Shown here in pieces: positions 39,839-48,336 of a DNA stretch of 64,000 nt (its first letter is position 1; every line of letters starts with the position of its first letter). Both the position numbers and the translations under genes were made by a program. Origin of the DNA: an uncultured Actinobaculum sp. GTDB taxonomy: Bacteria; Actinomycetota; Actinomycetes; Actinomycetales; Actinomycetaceae. Location: the NCBI GenBank assembly GCA_938020505.1, contig CALIHR010000039.1, forward strand, positions 13,467 to 77,466, written 5' to 3'. The notes below the pieces were generated by a model. That model made no database searches. It saw only the letters and a program-made list of their open reading frames with translations, and was not told the DNA's origin.

Positions 39839-40701
39839 GGCCGGGGCGATTGCTTCTGCCCCGGCGCAGCAGACTGAAAAGTCGCCGGCTGCGTGGAATC
39901 CAGCAGGTCAAGCGCCGGGCGAAGGTCCGAGACCGGGATCTGACCCGGGGCCGAGCCTCTGCCGACGGCGGCGAACGTGGCGCATGAGCCGAAAATGCCG
40001 CCCGCGACGCGCGAGAGGACCCCGATTGGCCCCATCGCCACCGTGATGAGGGGGCGGTCGAAGACGTGCGAGGCCTGATGCGTCGCGCTCAGAAGAACGA
40101 GCAGATCGTCTACGGAGGCCGGCATGCAGGCGAGTTTGAGGACGTCCGCTCCGGCGGCGTCCATGGCCCCGAACCGCGCGAGGATCTCTTCGGCCGCCGG
40201 CGTGGCGTGGAAATCGTGGTAGGAGGCCACGACGGCCACGCCTGCCTCATGCGCGCCGTCGATGATCTCCCTCACGGTCGATTCGTCGCGGAATGCTTCG
40301 ACGTCGATCGCGCCGACCTTTCCCGATCGCGCTACGGCCAGGAGCAGGTCCCGATAGGCGGAGGCCTCGATCGCCTTTCCCCCTTCGTCCGCGGTGCGGA
40401 AAGTTGCCAAAATGGGCAGGTCGGCGGAGTCCGCGAGCCTTTCGAGGGCCGTGAGGGCGTCGATCGAAGGGGAAAGAAAGTCCATCCGCCATTCGACGAT
40501 GTCGGCGCCGCTCGCGGTTTGCCCGCCAAGCTTCGCGATGCTCGCGGTTTGCCCGGCGATTTCGTCGAAAGTCTCCGCCGTTACGGGGACGATGACCTTC
40601 GTCCGGCCTTCGCCGAGAACGACGCCGCCGAGGGCTGCCGTCCCTTTGACGCTGCCGCTGCTGACGCTGCTCTTGCCAGCGCTGCTGGCGCTGCTGCTCA
40701 T
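39814..40701 (-). CDS. aroD: Type I 3-dehydroquinate dehydratase
   Basis: Third step of the shikimate pathway. Protein of 295 residues; the catalytic pair is His162 (VVASYHDF) and Schiff-base Lys189 (DVLKLACMP). ADIVEWRMDF and MGPIGVLSR are also conserved. The ATG at 40701 is preceded by GAAAGGCGG; the upstream open frame is repeat-derived and unlikely to be translated. Residues 1-30 are Ser/Gly-rich, and GQTAS is duplicated at 50-54 and 60-64. Type I is unusual in actinobacteria, many of which use type II AroQ. Overlaps convergent lysA by 25 bp. Confidence 0.93.
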   Translation of the reverse strand: MSSSASSAGKSSVSSGSVKGTAALGGVVLGEGRTKVIVPVTAETFDEIAGQTASIAKLGGQTASGADIVEWRMDFLSPSIDALTALERLADSADLPILATFRTADEGGKAIEASAYRDLLLAVARSGKVGAIDVEAFRDESTVREIIDGAHEAGVAVVASYHDFHATPAAEEILARFGAMDAAGADVLKLACMPASVDDLLVLLSATHQASHVFDRPLITVAMGPIGVLSRVAGGIFGSCATFAAVGRGSAPGQIPVSDLRPALDLLDSTQPATFQSAAPGQKQSPRPQSSPRRR

Positions 40702-40763
40702 GCTGCCGCCTTTCTCGACTGTTTTCGGGCCTGGATTCTCCGAACTCGAATTCGCCGGGGTTT

Positions 40764-40814
40764 GGGTTGGCCCGGGCTTCGGATTGGCCAGAATTCGGGT
40801 TGGCCCGGGCTTCG
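40764..40814. repeat. 18-bp direct repeat, 33-bp period, in the aroD-hom spacer
   Basis: GGGTTGGCCCGGGCTTCG at 40764-40781 and again at 40797-40814. A shorter echo (GGCTTCGATT) follows near 40808 and 40824. Confidence 0.7.
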
Positions 40815-40900
40815 ATTCACTCAGGCTTCGATTCTCCCAGACTCTCGTCAAAAGGGCTTGCGAGGCGGTGCGGCGCGCGAAGTGCGCATGGGGCGAGGGC

Positions 40901-40972
40901 TGTGGACCGATGCGACGCTGTGGACCGATGCGACGCTGTGGACCGGCAAGAGTCTGTGGATCGGCGAGCCTC
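40901..40972. repeat. Four 18-bp tandem repeats in the aroD-hom spacer
   Basis: Units TGTGGACCGATGCGACGC at 40901 and 40919 are identical; units at 40937 and 40955 keep TGTGGAYCGG and diverge. The tract ends 44 bp before the hom start. The 314-bp divergent spacer 40702-41015 has no gene. Confidence 0.85.
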
Positions 40973-41015
40973 ATCGGCCCGATGGCGGTAAGCTACTTCC
41001 AGCGAAAGGAGAACA

Positions 41016-42293
41016 GTGACCGTCGTCAAAATCGCCCTTCTCGGAGCGGGAACCGTGGGAACCCAGGTCGCCCGCCTGCTTTCGGAGCAAAAAGAGGACC
41101 TCGCCGCCAGATCGGGCGCCCAGCTCGAGCTCGTGGGAATCGCTGTGAGGGATGTCTCAGCGCCTCGCGACCCCGCCGTCGACAGGTCTCTTCTGACGGA
41201 CGATCCCGTGTCGATCATCGACGAGGCGGACATCGTCATTGAGCTCATGGGCGGAATCGAGCCCGCGCGCGCCTACATTTTTCGGGCGTTCGCCGCGGGC
41301 GCGTCGGTCGTCACGGGCAACAAGGCGCTTCTCGCGGCCCACGGCCCCGAACTCTACGAGGCCGCGGCGCAGGCCGACGTCGACCTTTACTACGAGGCCG
41401 CGGTGGCGGGCGCCGTTCCCGTCGTCTACGGACTGCGCGAATCGCTCGCGGGCGACAGGATCACCGCCGTTTTGGGCATCGTCAACGGCACGACGAACTA
41501 CATTCTCGACGAGATGACCGTGAAGGGCCTCGATTTTGGCGAAGCGCTCGCCAAGGCGCAGGAGCTGGGCTATGCGGAGGCCGACCCCACCGCCGACGTC
41601 GACGGCCTCGACGCCGCGGCCAAGTGCGCGATTCTGGCCTCGCTCGCCTTCCACACCCGCGTGAGCATCGACGACGTGCACGTCCACGGCATTCGCTCGA
41701 TAACGAAGGCGGACATCGAATCCGCCGGGCGTTCGGGGTGCGCGGTGAAGCTTGTGGCGTCGGCCAAGCGCCGTCCCGAAGGCATCGAATTGCACGTCGG
41801 CCCGACCCTCGTTCCGCTCGACCACCCGCTGGCCTCCGTTCGCGGGGCGTTCAATGCGGTCGTCATCGAGGCCGAGGCGGCAGATCGGCTCATGTTCTAC
41901 GGCCCCGGGGCCGGGGGGGCGCCGACGGCCTCGGCCGTCCTCTCCGACGTCGTCGCCGCCGCCTCACACAAGGTCGACGGCGGACGCGCCCCGCGCGAAC
42001 TCATATACGGCGACATTCCGGTGCTCGAAGCGTCGCGCGGCCGTTCGAGCTTCCAGGCGGAGTTCGCCGTGCGCGACGAAATCGGCGTGCTGACGAAGGT
42101 CACGGGGGTGTTCGCCGCGCATGGCGTCTCGATCAGGGCGGTCGTCCAGACGGCCGGAGAAGACGGCCTGGCGCGTCTGACCGTCAGCACGCACGAGGCC
42201 CTCCAGGCGGACCTCGAGGCGACTTTGGCCGAGCTGGCCGACGCCGAGTTCATTTCCGAGGTTTACAACGTCAACCGAGTGGAGGAATCCTGA
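41016..42293 (+). CDS. hom: Homoserine dehydrogenase
   Basis: NAD(P)H-dependent reduction of aspartate semialdehyde to homoserine. Protein of 425 residues: the Rossmann motif LLGAGTVGTQVARLL (6-20), GNKALLA, the catalytic domain with GIVNGTTNYILDEM and LGYAEADPTADVDG, and a C-terminal ACT domain (DEIGVLTKVTGVFAAHGVSI) for feedback by threonine. GTG start with SD AAAGGAG. The stop overlaps the thrC start by 1 bp (TGATG). First gene of hom-thrC-thrB. Confidence 0.97.
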   Translation: MTVVKIALLGAGTVGTQVARLLSEQKEDLAARSGAQLELVGIAVRDVSAPRDPAVDRSLLTDDPVSIIDEADIVIELMGGIEPARAYIFRAFAAGASVVTGNKALLAAHGPELYEAAAQADVDLYYEAAVAGAVPVVYGLRESLAGDRITAVLGIVNGTTNYILDEMTVKGLDFGEALAKAQELGYAEADPTADVDGLDAAAKCAILASLAFHTRVSIDDVHVHGIRSITKADIESAGRSGCAVKLVASAKRRPEGIELHVGPTLVPLDHPLASVRGAFNAVVIEAEAADRLMFYGPGAGGAPTASAVLSDVVAAASHKVDGGRAPRELIYGDIPVLEASRGRSSFQAEFAVRDEIGVLTKVTGVFAAHGVSIRAVVQTAGEDGLARLTVSTHEALQADLEATLAELADAEFISEVYNVNRVEES

Positions 42294-43390
42294 TGGCGCA
42301 TCAGTGGCAAGGGCTCATTCGCGAGTATGCCGATTGGCTTCCCTTCGACGACGGCGATCCGATCGTCACCCTGAAGGAAGGCGGGACCCCGCTCGTCCAC
42401 GCGCGCGCGCTCGATGCGCGAACGGGGGCTTCCGTCTACATCAAGGTCGAAGGCGCCAACCCCACGGGCTCCTTCAAAGACCGCGGAATGACGACCGCCA
42501 TCTCCCAGGTGCTGGCAACCGACGCAAAAGTCGTGGCGTGCGCTTCGACGGGCAACACGTCGGCTTCGGCCGCCGCCTATGCGGCCGCCGCGGGTTTGAG
42601 CGCCGCCGTCATCTTGCCTGCGGGAAAGATCGCCGCCGGGAAGCTCGCTCAGGCGATCGTCCACGGCGCCACGCTAGTCGCCGTCGATGGGAACTTCGAC
42701 GATTGTTTGAGAATCGTTCGCGAACTGACCGAAAGCCATCCCGTCGCCCTCGTCAATTCCGTCAATCCGTACCGGCTTCAGGGGCAGAAGACGGCCGCAT
42801 TCGAGATCGTCGACGAGCTGGGCGACGCCCCCGACATCCACGTGCTTCCGGTGGGCAACGCCGGGAACATCAGCGCGTATTGGATGGGCTATTGCGAATA
42901 CGCAGGCCGCGCCGCCCTCACATCGATGGCCTGCACCGCCGGAGCGGCACCCGTTTCGACGAAGACTCCTCAGATGTGGGGCGTCCAAGCGTGGGGCGCC
43001 GCTCCGCTCGTGCTCGGCCGCGTCGTCGAGAGCCCGGAGACCGTCGCCACGGCCATCAGGATCGGAAATCCGGCCTCGTGGAAGTATGCCGAGGCCGCCC
43101 GCGACGATTCGCGGGGGTGGATCGACAGGGTGACCGACGAACAGATCCTTCAAGCTCAATCGATCCTCGCCGCAGAGACGGGCGTTTTCGTCGAACCGGG
43201 GTCGGCCGCTTCCGTCGCCGGGCTCTTGCAGGCTGCGGAGCAGGGGAAGGTGCCCGAAGGCGCGACGATCGTGTGCACCGTCACGGGCAACGGCCTCAAG
43301 GACACGGCCACCGCGCTCGAGGGGCGCGAGTTGTCCTTCGACCCGGTCGCGCCCACTCTGGAAGCGGTCGTGTCCGCTTTGGATTTGTGA
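42293..43390 (+). CDS. thrC: Threonine synthase
   Basis: PLP enzyme forming threonine from O-phosphohomoserine. Protein of 365 residues: PLP lysine Lys62 in NPTGSFKDRGM, ACASTGNTSASAAAYAAAAG, phosphate-binding PVGNAGNISAYWMGY, and a C-terminal CTVTGNGLKD. The ATG at 42293 is used because it overlaps the hom stop (TGATG) and follows GTGGAGGAA. The stop also overlaps the thrB start by 1 bp, so the three genes are translationally coupled. Confidence 0.97.
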   Translation: MAHQWQGLIREYADWLPFDDGDPIVTLKEGGTPLVHARALDARTGASVYIKVEGANPTGSFKDRGMTTAISQVLATDAKVVACASTGNTSASAAAYAAAAGLSAAVILPAGKIAAGKLAQAIVHGATLVAVDGNFDDCLRIVRELTESHPVALVNSVNPYRLQGQKTAAFEIVDELGDAPDIHVLPVGNAGNISAYWMGYCEYAGRAALTSMACTAGAAPVSTKTPQMWGVQAWGAAPLVLGRVVESPETVATAIRIGNPASWKYAEAARDDSRGWIDRVTDEQILQAQSILAAETGVFVEPGSAASVAGLLQAAEQGKVPEGATIVCTVTGNGLKDTATALEGRELSFDPVAPTLEAVVSALDL

Positions 43391-44310
43391 TGCGCATCGC
43401 ACGAGCGACGGCGGGAGTGAGGGTTCCCGCCACATCGGGAAATCTAGGTCCGGGGTTCGACTGCCTGGGACTCGCCCACAACGTGTGGGATGAAGTTCAC
43501 GTGCGGTTGACCACCGGGGCCACGCGCGTCCATATTCTGGGCGAAGGCCGGGGGACGCTCCCCGCCGACGATTCCCATCTCATCGTCAGGGCGATGAGGC
43601 GCGGCTTCGACGCCGCGGGGCTTCCGCAAGCCGGAATTGAGCTCAACTGCCGCAACGGAATCGCCCAGGGAAGGGGGCTTGGATCGAGCGCGGCCGCGGT
43701 TGTCGCGGGGCTCATGCTCGTGCGAGGCCTCGTCGACGAACCTGAGCTTTTCAACGACGACGCAGTCCTGCGTCTTGCCACGGAATTCGAGGGGCATCCC
43801 GACAATGCGGCGCCCGCGCTTCACGGCGGGGCGGTTCTTTCGTGGATGGCGGACGAGGGGCCCAAGGCTGTGAAGATCGACGTCGCAAAAGAGATAAAGA
43901 CCACCCTTTTGGTTCCCGAAGCGGAATTGGCCACCGAAGCCGCGCGCTCTGTTTTGCCGTCCGACGTGCCCCATGGGGACGCGGCTTTCAACGCGTCGAG
44001 GGCGGCCATGCTGGTTCTTGCGCTTCAAGGGAGGCCGGACTTGCTCCTCGAGGCGACCGGCGACCGCCTGCATCAGGGCTATCGCGCTGATTCCATGCCG
44101 GAATCGGCTGAAGTCCTTCGGGCTTTGCGCGAGGCGGAATGGCCCGCTGTCATTTCGGGGGCGGGCCCTTCGGTGCTTGTTTTCGACAAATTGGATCGGC
44201 GCACGCGGGATCTGCTTGCCGCCCGGGGATTCAGATCGGTCACCGCGGGAATCGGCAGCGGTGCGCACCTCATCGAGGAATCGCGAGGGAATGGTACGAC
44301 GGTCCGTTAA
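43390..44310 (+). CDS. thrB: Homoserine kinase
   Basis: GHMP kinase making O-phosphohomoserine for ThrC. Protein of 306 residues: VPATSGNLGPGFDCLGLA at the N-terminus, ATP-binding GRGLGSSAAAV (94-104), EGHPDNAAPALHGG, and SGAGPSVLVF near the C-terminus. The start at 43390 overlaps the thrC stop (TGATG). Last gene of the operon. The following 255-bp spacer contains the rho promoter. Confidence 0.97.
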   Translation: MRIARATAGVRVPATSGNLGPGFDCLGLAHNVWDEVHVRLTTGATRVHILGEGRGTLPADDSHLIVRAMRRGFDAAGLPQAGIELNCRNGIAQGRGLGSSAAAVVAGLMLVRGLVDEPELFNDDAVLRLATEFEGHPDNAAPALHGGAVLSWMADEGPKAVKIDVAKEIKTTLLVPEAELATEAARSVLPSDVPHGDAAFNASRAAMLVLALQGRPDLLLEATGDRLHQGYRADSMPESAEVLRALREAEWPAVISGAGPSVLVFDKLDRRTRDLLAARGFRSVTAGIGSGAHLIEESRGNGTTVR

Positions 44311-44432
44311 AATGCGGTGGCCGCAGAAGGCCGCGGAAAGGAGCAGAGGGGCGTGGAAAGGAGAGGGCACGTCGGTTGGGGAGAAGAACTCGCCGGCAAT
44401 TTCCTTAAAATGTAGGTACTGATAAAAAACGC

Positions 44433-44441
44433 TGCTATTCT
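44433..44441 (+). promoter_or_regulatory. Extended -10 promoter element upstream of rho
   Basis: TGCTATTCT, an extended -10 (TG-N-TATTCT). No good -35 is evident. It implies a leader of about 115 nt before the rho start. Confidence 0.5.
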
Positions 44442-44526
44442 AGAACCAGCTCGGAGAGACCAGAGGCGTCCCCGGCTATTCCCTTCACCGAAATTACGCA
44501 CATTCGGTGTTATTCCCCCACAAGTC

Positions 44527-44550
44527 GATTGTCGACACAGGCCGACAATC
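44527..44550 (+). promoter_or_regulatory. Perfect inverted repeat just before the rho ribosome binding site
   Basis: GATTGTCG (44527-44534) and CGACAATC (44543-44550), with an 8-nt loop, end 1 bp before GAGGAAGGA, the SD of rho. As RNA this 8-bp hairpin abuts the SD and could influence translation or Rho autoregulation; as DNA it could be an operator. Confidence 0.55.
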
Positions 44551-44565
44551 CGAGGAAGGAACCTC

Positions 44566-46716
44566 GTGAGCCAAATCAACCTGGGCGCGGTATCGACCAT
44601 GCGCCTGCCCGAACTACGGGAAGCGGCTAAAACTCTGGGTCTTGAGGTTGACCCGAAAGCCAAGAAGGCAGATCTTGTCGCCGCGATTCGATCCGTAACG
44701 GGACCGGCGCGGCGCGGACGCCCGCCCAAAAACAGGACCGAGATCAAGGTGCGCTACGAAGCCCCCAAGATCAAGGCCGACGCCGCCAAATCGGCCTCTG
44801 GCGAAGCCAATCCGCTCGCCGGACGGGTCAAAGCGGCCCTTGCCCCGGCCGGCGCCAATGCTGCTCCGGCCGGCGCCAATATCGCTTCCGCCGGTGCGAA
44901 TGCGGCCAAAGGCGGCGACGCCGGCGCCTCGGCTGAAGCGAAGCCTGTGAAGGAAAAGGTCGAAACCAACACCCCATTCGAATGGCCCGCCGCCCGGGAC
45001 GCGCACAATCCGAGCGGCAACGGCGACAGTTCGAGCGACGGCGGCTCAAGCGACGGCGCCCAGGATCGGAGCGGCGCCAAGACAGCCGGGCAGGACGGTT
45101 TCAAGCCCGGGAATCGTTCCGATGACCGCGGCGCCCAAGGGGCCGATCGCGCAGGCCAGGGATCGGACCGCGGCGCCCAGGGGGCGCGGGTTCGCCGTCG
45201 CGGCCCTCGCGAGGGCGAGATCGACATCGTTCTGCCCGAATCCAAGAGTTCCGAAGACAAGTCCGAACATCTTTCGCGGCGCCAAAGGCGCGAACGCAAC
45301 GAGCGTGTGGCGCGCGAGCGCGCCGAACGCAACAACGAGCGCAACGGCAGGGGAAAGAATCGCGACGATCGCGGGCGCGACGGCGGCATGACCGAATCCG
45401 ACAAGCGTGCCGCGCTCGACGCGATCGGGGATGCGGCGGAGCGCCGCGCCGGCGGAGAGGAAACGGCCGCCGACCGTCGCTCGCGCAACCGCAACAGGAA
45501 CCGCAACCGCGACCGCAGCGAGTTTCAGGAAGCCACGCAGCGCGACGACGAGGAGCTTCTGCAAGTCGCCGGCATCCTCGACTTCGACGGAAACAACGCC
45601 TTCCTGCGTACCGGAGGGTATCTCCCGGGCGGGAACGACGCCGCGGTCTCCCAGCAGATCGTCAAGCAGCACGGGCTGCGCCGCGGCGACGCCATCGTCG
45701 GCGCGGTCCGTCCGCGCACCGAGGGCGATCAGCACTACAACAACCGCAATCGCAACCGCAATCGCAACCATTACAACCAGCTTAACCAGCTCGTTCAGAT
45801 CGACACGATCAATTCCCTCGACGTCGAACGCTCGCTTACGCGGCCCGAGTTCAACAAACTCACCCCTCTCTACCCGCAGGACATGCTGCGTTTGGAGACG
45901 ACGCCGAAGGCCATGACACCGCGTGCGATCGACCTCGTCGCCCCGATCGGGAAGGGCCAGCGCGGCCTCATCGTCGCCCCGCCGAAGGCCGGAAAGACGA
46001 TGGTCATGCAGCAGATAGCCATGGCAATTGCGTCGAACAACCCGCGCGTCCACCTCATGGTGGTGCTGGTTGACGAGCGCCCCGAGGAAGTCACGGACAT
46101 GAAGCGCCTGGTCAAGGGGGAGGTCATCGCCTCGACCTTCGACCGCCCGGCCTCCGACCACACGATCGTCGCCGAGCTCGCCATCGAACGGGCCAAGCGC
46201 CTCGTGGAGCTCGGCCAAGACGTCGTCGTGCTTCTCGATTCGCTCACCAGGCTTTCTCGCGCCTACAACCTCGCCGCGCCCGCTTCGGGGCGGATCCTTT
46301 CGGGAGGCGTCGACGCCGCTGCCCTCTACCCGCCGAAGAAGTTCTTCGGCGCCGCCCGCAACATCGAAAACGGGGGGTCCTTGACGATCATTGCCTCGGC
46401 GCTCGTCGAAACCGGCTCGAAGATGGACGAGGTGATTTTCGAGGAGTTCAAGGGCACGGGCAACATGGAGCTGCGCCTCTCGCGCCAGCTGGCGGATCGG
46501 CGCATCTTCCCGGCGATCGACGTCAACGCCTCCGGCACGCGCCGCGAGGAGCTGCTCTTCAGCCAGGAGGAGCTCAAGGTCATCTGGCAGCTGCGCCGAG
46601 CCCTTGGAACGCTCGATGTGGCGGAGGCCTCTGATTTCATGCTCGGGCGTTTGCGCAAGACCGAGTCGAATGCGGAGTTCCTCGTGCAGATCATGAAGTC
46701 GATGCAGGCGAATTGA
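44566..46716 (+). CDS. rho: Transcription termination factor Rho
   Basis: Hexameric RNA helicase. Protein of 716 residues, GTG start with SD GAGGAAGGA. Rho_N (MRLPELREAAKTLGLEV, residues 12-28) is followed by a ~230-residue actinobacterial insertion: Ala/Gly repeats (APAGANAAPAGAN), then an Arg/Asn/Asp-rich stretch (RNRNRNRNRDR) that binds RNA. The cold-shock primary site follows (LLQVAGILDFDGNNAFLRTG), then the motor with Walker A APPKAGKT (about 470), Walker B VVVLLDSLTRLSRAYN, and C-terminal DVAEASDFMLGRLRKT. Such inserts are normal for high-GC Rho. Confidence 0.97.
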   Translation: MSQINLGAVSTMRLPELREAAKTLGLEVDPKAKKADLVAAIRSVTGPARRGRPPKNRTEIKVRYEAPKIKADAAKSASGEANPLAGRVKAALAPAGANAAPAGANIASAGANAAKGGDAGASAEAKPVKEKVETNTPFEWPAARDAHNPSGNGDSSSDGGSSDGAQDRSGAKTAGQDGFKPGNRSDDRGAQGADRAGQGSDRGAQGARVRRRGPREGEIDIVLPESKSSEDKSEHLSRRQRRERNERVARERAERNNERNGRGKNRDDRGRDGGMTESDKRAALDAIGDAAERRAGGEETAADRRSRNRNRNRNRDRSEFQEATQRDDEELLQVAGILDFDGNNAFLRTGGYLPGGNDAAVSQQIVKQHGLRRGDAIVGAVRPRTEGDQHYNNRNRNRNRNHYNQLNQLVQIDTINSLDVERSLTRPEFNKLTPLYPQDMLRLETTPKAMTPRAIDLVAPIGKGQRGLIVAPPKAGKTMVMQQIAMAIASNNPRVHLMVVLVDERPEEVTDMKRLVKGEVIASTFDRPASDHTIVAELAIERAKRLVELGQDVVVLLDSLTRLSRAYNLAAPASGRILSGGVDAAALYPPKKFFGAARNIENGGSLTIIASALVETGSKMDEVIFEEFKGTGNMELRLSRQLADRRIFPAIDVNASGTRREELLFSQEELKVIWQLRRALGTLDVAEASDFMLGRLRKTESNAEFLVQIMKSMQAN

Positions 46717-46857
46717 TCTGCGCCGCGGACGGCGTCGATCAATCCGCTCCGCGAGCGGCGCCGCGACTCGTCCGTCCTCCCACGGCGTAAGCGGATGTAC
46801 AAAGGCGGCGAGTTGTGTAAAAATAACTCGTCGGCTTCCGGTTCACCGGTGTCGCGG

Positions 46858-46880
46858 CCGCGGGCGTTTTCGCCCCGCGG
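46858..46880 (+). promoter_or_regulatory. Hairpin in the rho-rpmE spacer
   Basis: CCGCGGGCG and CGCCCCGCGG around TTTT form a 9-bp stem with one bulge. No T tract follows. It lies 70 bp before rpmE and could be a rho 3' stabiliser or part of the rpmE leader. An AT-rich inverted repeat CGAGTT/AACTCG sits at 46809-46830. Confidence 0.3.
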
Positions 46881-46949
46881 CAAGGGCGGTCTCCCAGAGA
46901 GGCCGTCCGCGCATCGGACCCGGGGCGTTCAACGATCCAAGGAGCTCAA

Positions 46950-47165
46950 ATGAAGCGGGGAATCCATCCCGAATACCATGCCATCAAGGTTTCGTGCACG
47001 TGCGGCAACGAGTTCGAGACCCGTTCGACGATTGAAGGCGACCACCTTCGCGTCGATGTGTGCAGCGCCTGCCACCCCTTCTACACGGGCAAGCAGAAGA
47101 TTCTCGACACCGGCGGCCGCGTGGCCAAGTTCGAGGCCCGTTACGGAAAGCGGAAGGCCAAGTAG
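46950..47165 (+). CDS. rpmE: 50S ribosomal protein bL31 (zinc-binding form)
   Basis: Protein of 71 residues starting MKRGIHPEYHAIKVSCTCGN. The zinc ligands CTC and CSAC are present (Cys16, Cys18, Cys37, Cys40 region), so this is the C+ form, which is replaced by a C- paralogue under zinc starvation in many actinobacteria. HPFYTGKQKILDTGGRV is the family signature. SD AAGGAG. It stands between rho and prfA, the standard order. Confidence 0.97.
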   Translation: MKRGIHPEYHAIKVSCTCGNEFETRSTIEGDHLRVDVCSACHPFYTGKQKILDTGGRVAKFEARYGKRKAK

Positions 47166-47238
47166 TTCGTGCTCTCGGCGCCGACGCAGGAAATGCGTCG
47201 GCGCCGAGGTGTATTTTTGAGAAGGAGTGTGGCGAGGA

Positions 47239-48336
47239 ATGAGCAGTCAGGTCGAGCTCGCCGAGCAGATGCTCGCCGAACACCGCAGAATTGAAACGGA
47301 GATGTCCAGCCCCGAGGCGCTCTCCAGCCCCGAGAAGATGAAATCCCTCGGGCGCAGATACGCCGAGCTGGGACGGGTCGTGCGCGTCTACCAGGCCTAC
47401 CGGCGCGCCGAGGCCGATCTTTCGGAAACCCGCGAGATCGTCGAAGCCGGCGGCGAGGACGCCGAGCTTTTCCGCCCCGAGCTGCCTGATTTGCAGGAAG
47501 CTTATGCGCAGGCCGAGGCCGCCCTCAAAGACGCGCTCATTCCCCGCGACCCCGACGACGCCCGCGACGCCATCGTCGAAGTCAAGGCGGGGGAGGGCGG
47601 CGAAGAATCGGCCCTCTTCGCCGGAGACTTGCTGCGAATGTACGAGCGTTACGCCGAGCGGATGGGGTGGCAGACGCAGATCCTCAGCTCGATGCCCTCC
47701 GAGCTCGGCGGCTTCAAGGACGTGCAGATGGCCGTCCGCCTGCGCTCGGCCCCTGAGGACTCCGCCGACGGCGTGTGGGCGCATCTCAAATTCGAGGCGG
47801 GGGTCCACCGCGTCCAGCGCATCCCCGTCACCGAATCGCAGGGCCGCATACACACCTCCGCGGTCGGAGTGCTCGTCTTCGCCGAGGTCGACGACCCCGG
47901 CGAGGTCGAGATCGCCGACGCCGACATTCGCGTCGACGTCTTTCGTTCCTCCGGCCCGGGCGGGCAGTCCGTGAACACAACGGATTCCGCCGTGCGCATC
48001 ACGCATATTCCCACCGGTTTGGTCGTCTCCTGCCAGGACGGGAAGTCGCAGATCAAGAACCGCGAGGCTGCCATGCGCGTCCTGAGGGCGAGGCTTCGCC
48101 AGATGCAGCTCGAGCGGCAGGCCGAGGAAAACGCCGCCATGCGCCGCTCGCAGGTGCGAACGGTCGATCGCTCCGAGCGAATCCGCACCTACAACTTCCC
48201 CGAGAACAGGATCTCCGACCATCGCACGGGGTACAAGGCTTACAACCTCGACCAGGTTCTCGCCGGAGACCTCGAGCCCCTCGTCGATTCGGCTCGCGAG
48301 ATGGACGAGGCCGAGCGGATGGCCTCGCAGGAGTGA
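47239..48336 (+). CDS. prfA: Peptide chain release factor 1
   Basis: Recognises UAA/UAG and triggers peptide release. Protein of 365 residues: coiled N-terminal domain, anticodon-like region, and catalytic GPGGQSVN (about 239-246) followed by the DSAVRITHIPTGLVV signature. The ATG at 47239 is preceded by GAAGGAG at a long 11-bp spacing; a GTG at 47227 overlaps that SD and is unlikely. PrmC, which methylates this glutamine, is the next gene and overlaps by 4 bp. Confidence 0.96.
   Translation: MSSQVELAEQMLAEHRRIETEMSSPEALSSPEKMKSLGRRYAELGRVVRVYQAYRRAEADLSETREIVEAGGEDAELFRPELPDLQEAYAQAEAALKDALIPRDPDDARDAIVEVKAGEGGEESALFAGDLLRMYERYAERMGWQTQILSSMPSELGGFKDVQMAVRLRSAPEDSADGVWAHLKFEAGVHRVQRIPVTESQGRIHTSAVGVLVFAEVDDPGEVEIADADIRVDVFRSSGPGGQSVNTTDSAVRITHIPTGLVVSCQDGKSQIKNREAAMRVLRARLRQMQLERQAEENAAMRRSQVRTVDRSERIRTYNFPENRISDHRTGYKAYNLDQVLAGDLEPLVDSAREMDEAERMASQE

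Noticed and set aside
40702..40974. Upstream extension of AroD encoding GPQRRI repeats
   Set aside because: Derived from the 18-bp promoter repeats; the ATG at 40701 has an SD and gives a normal-length enzyme.
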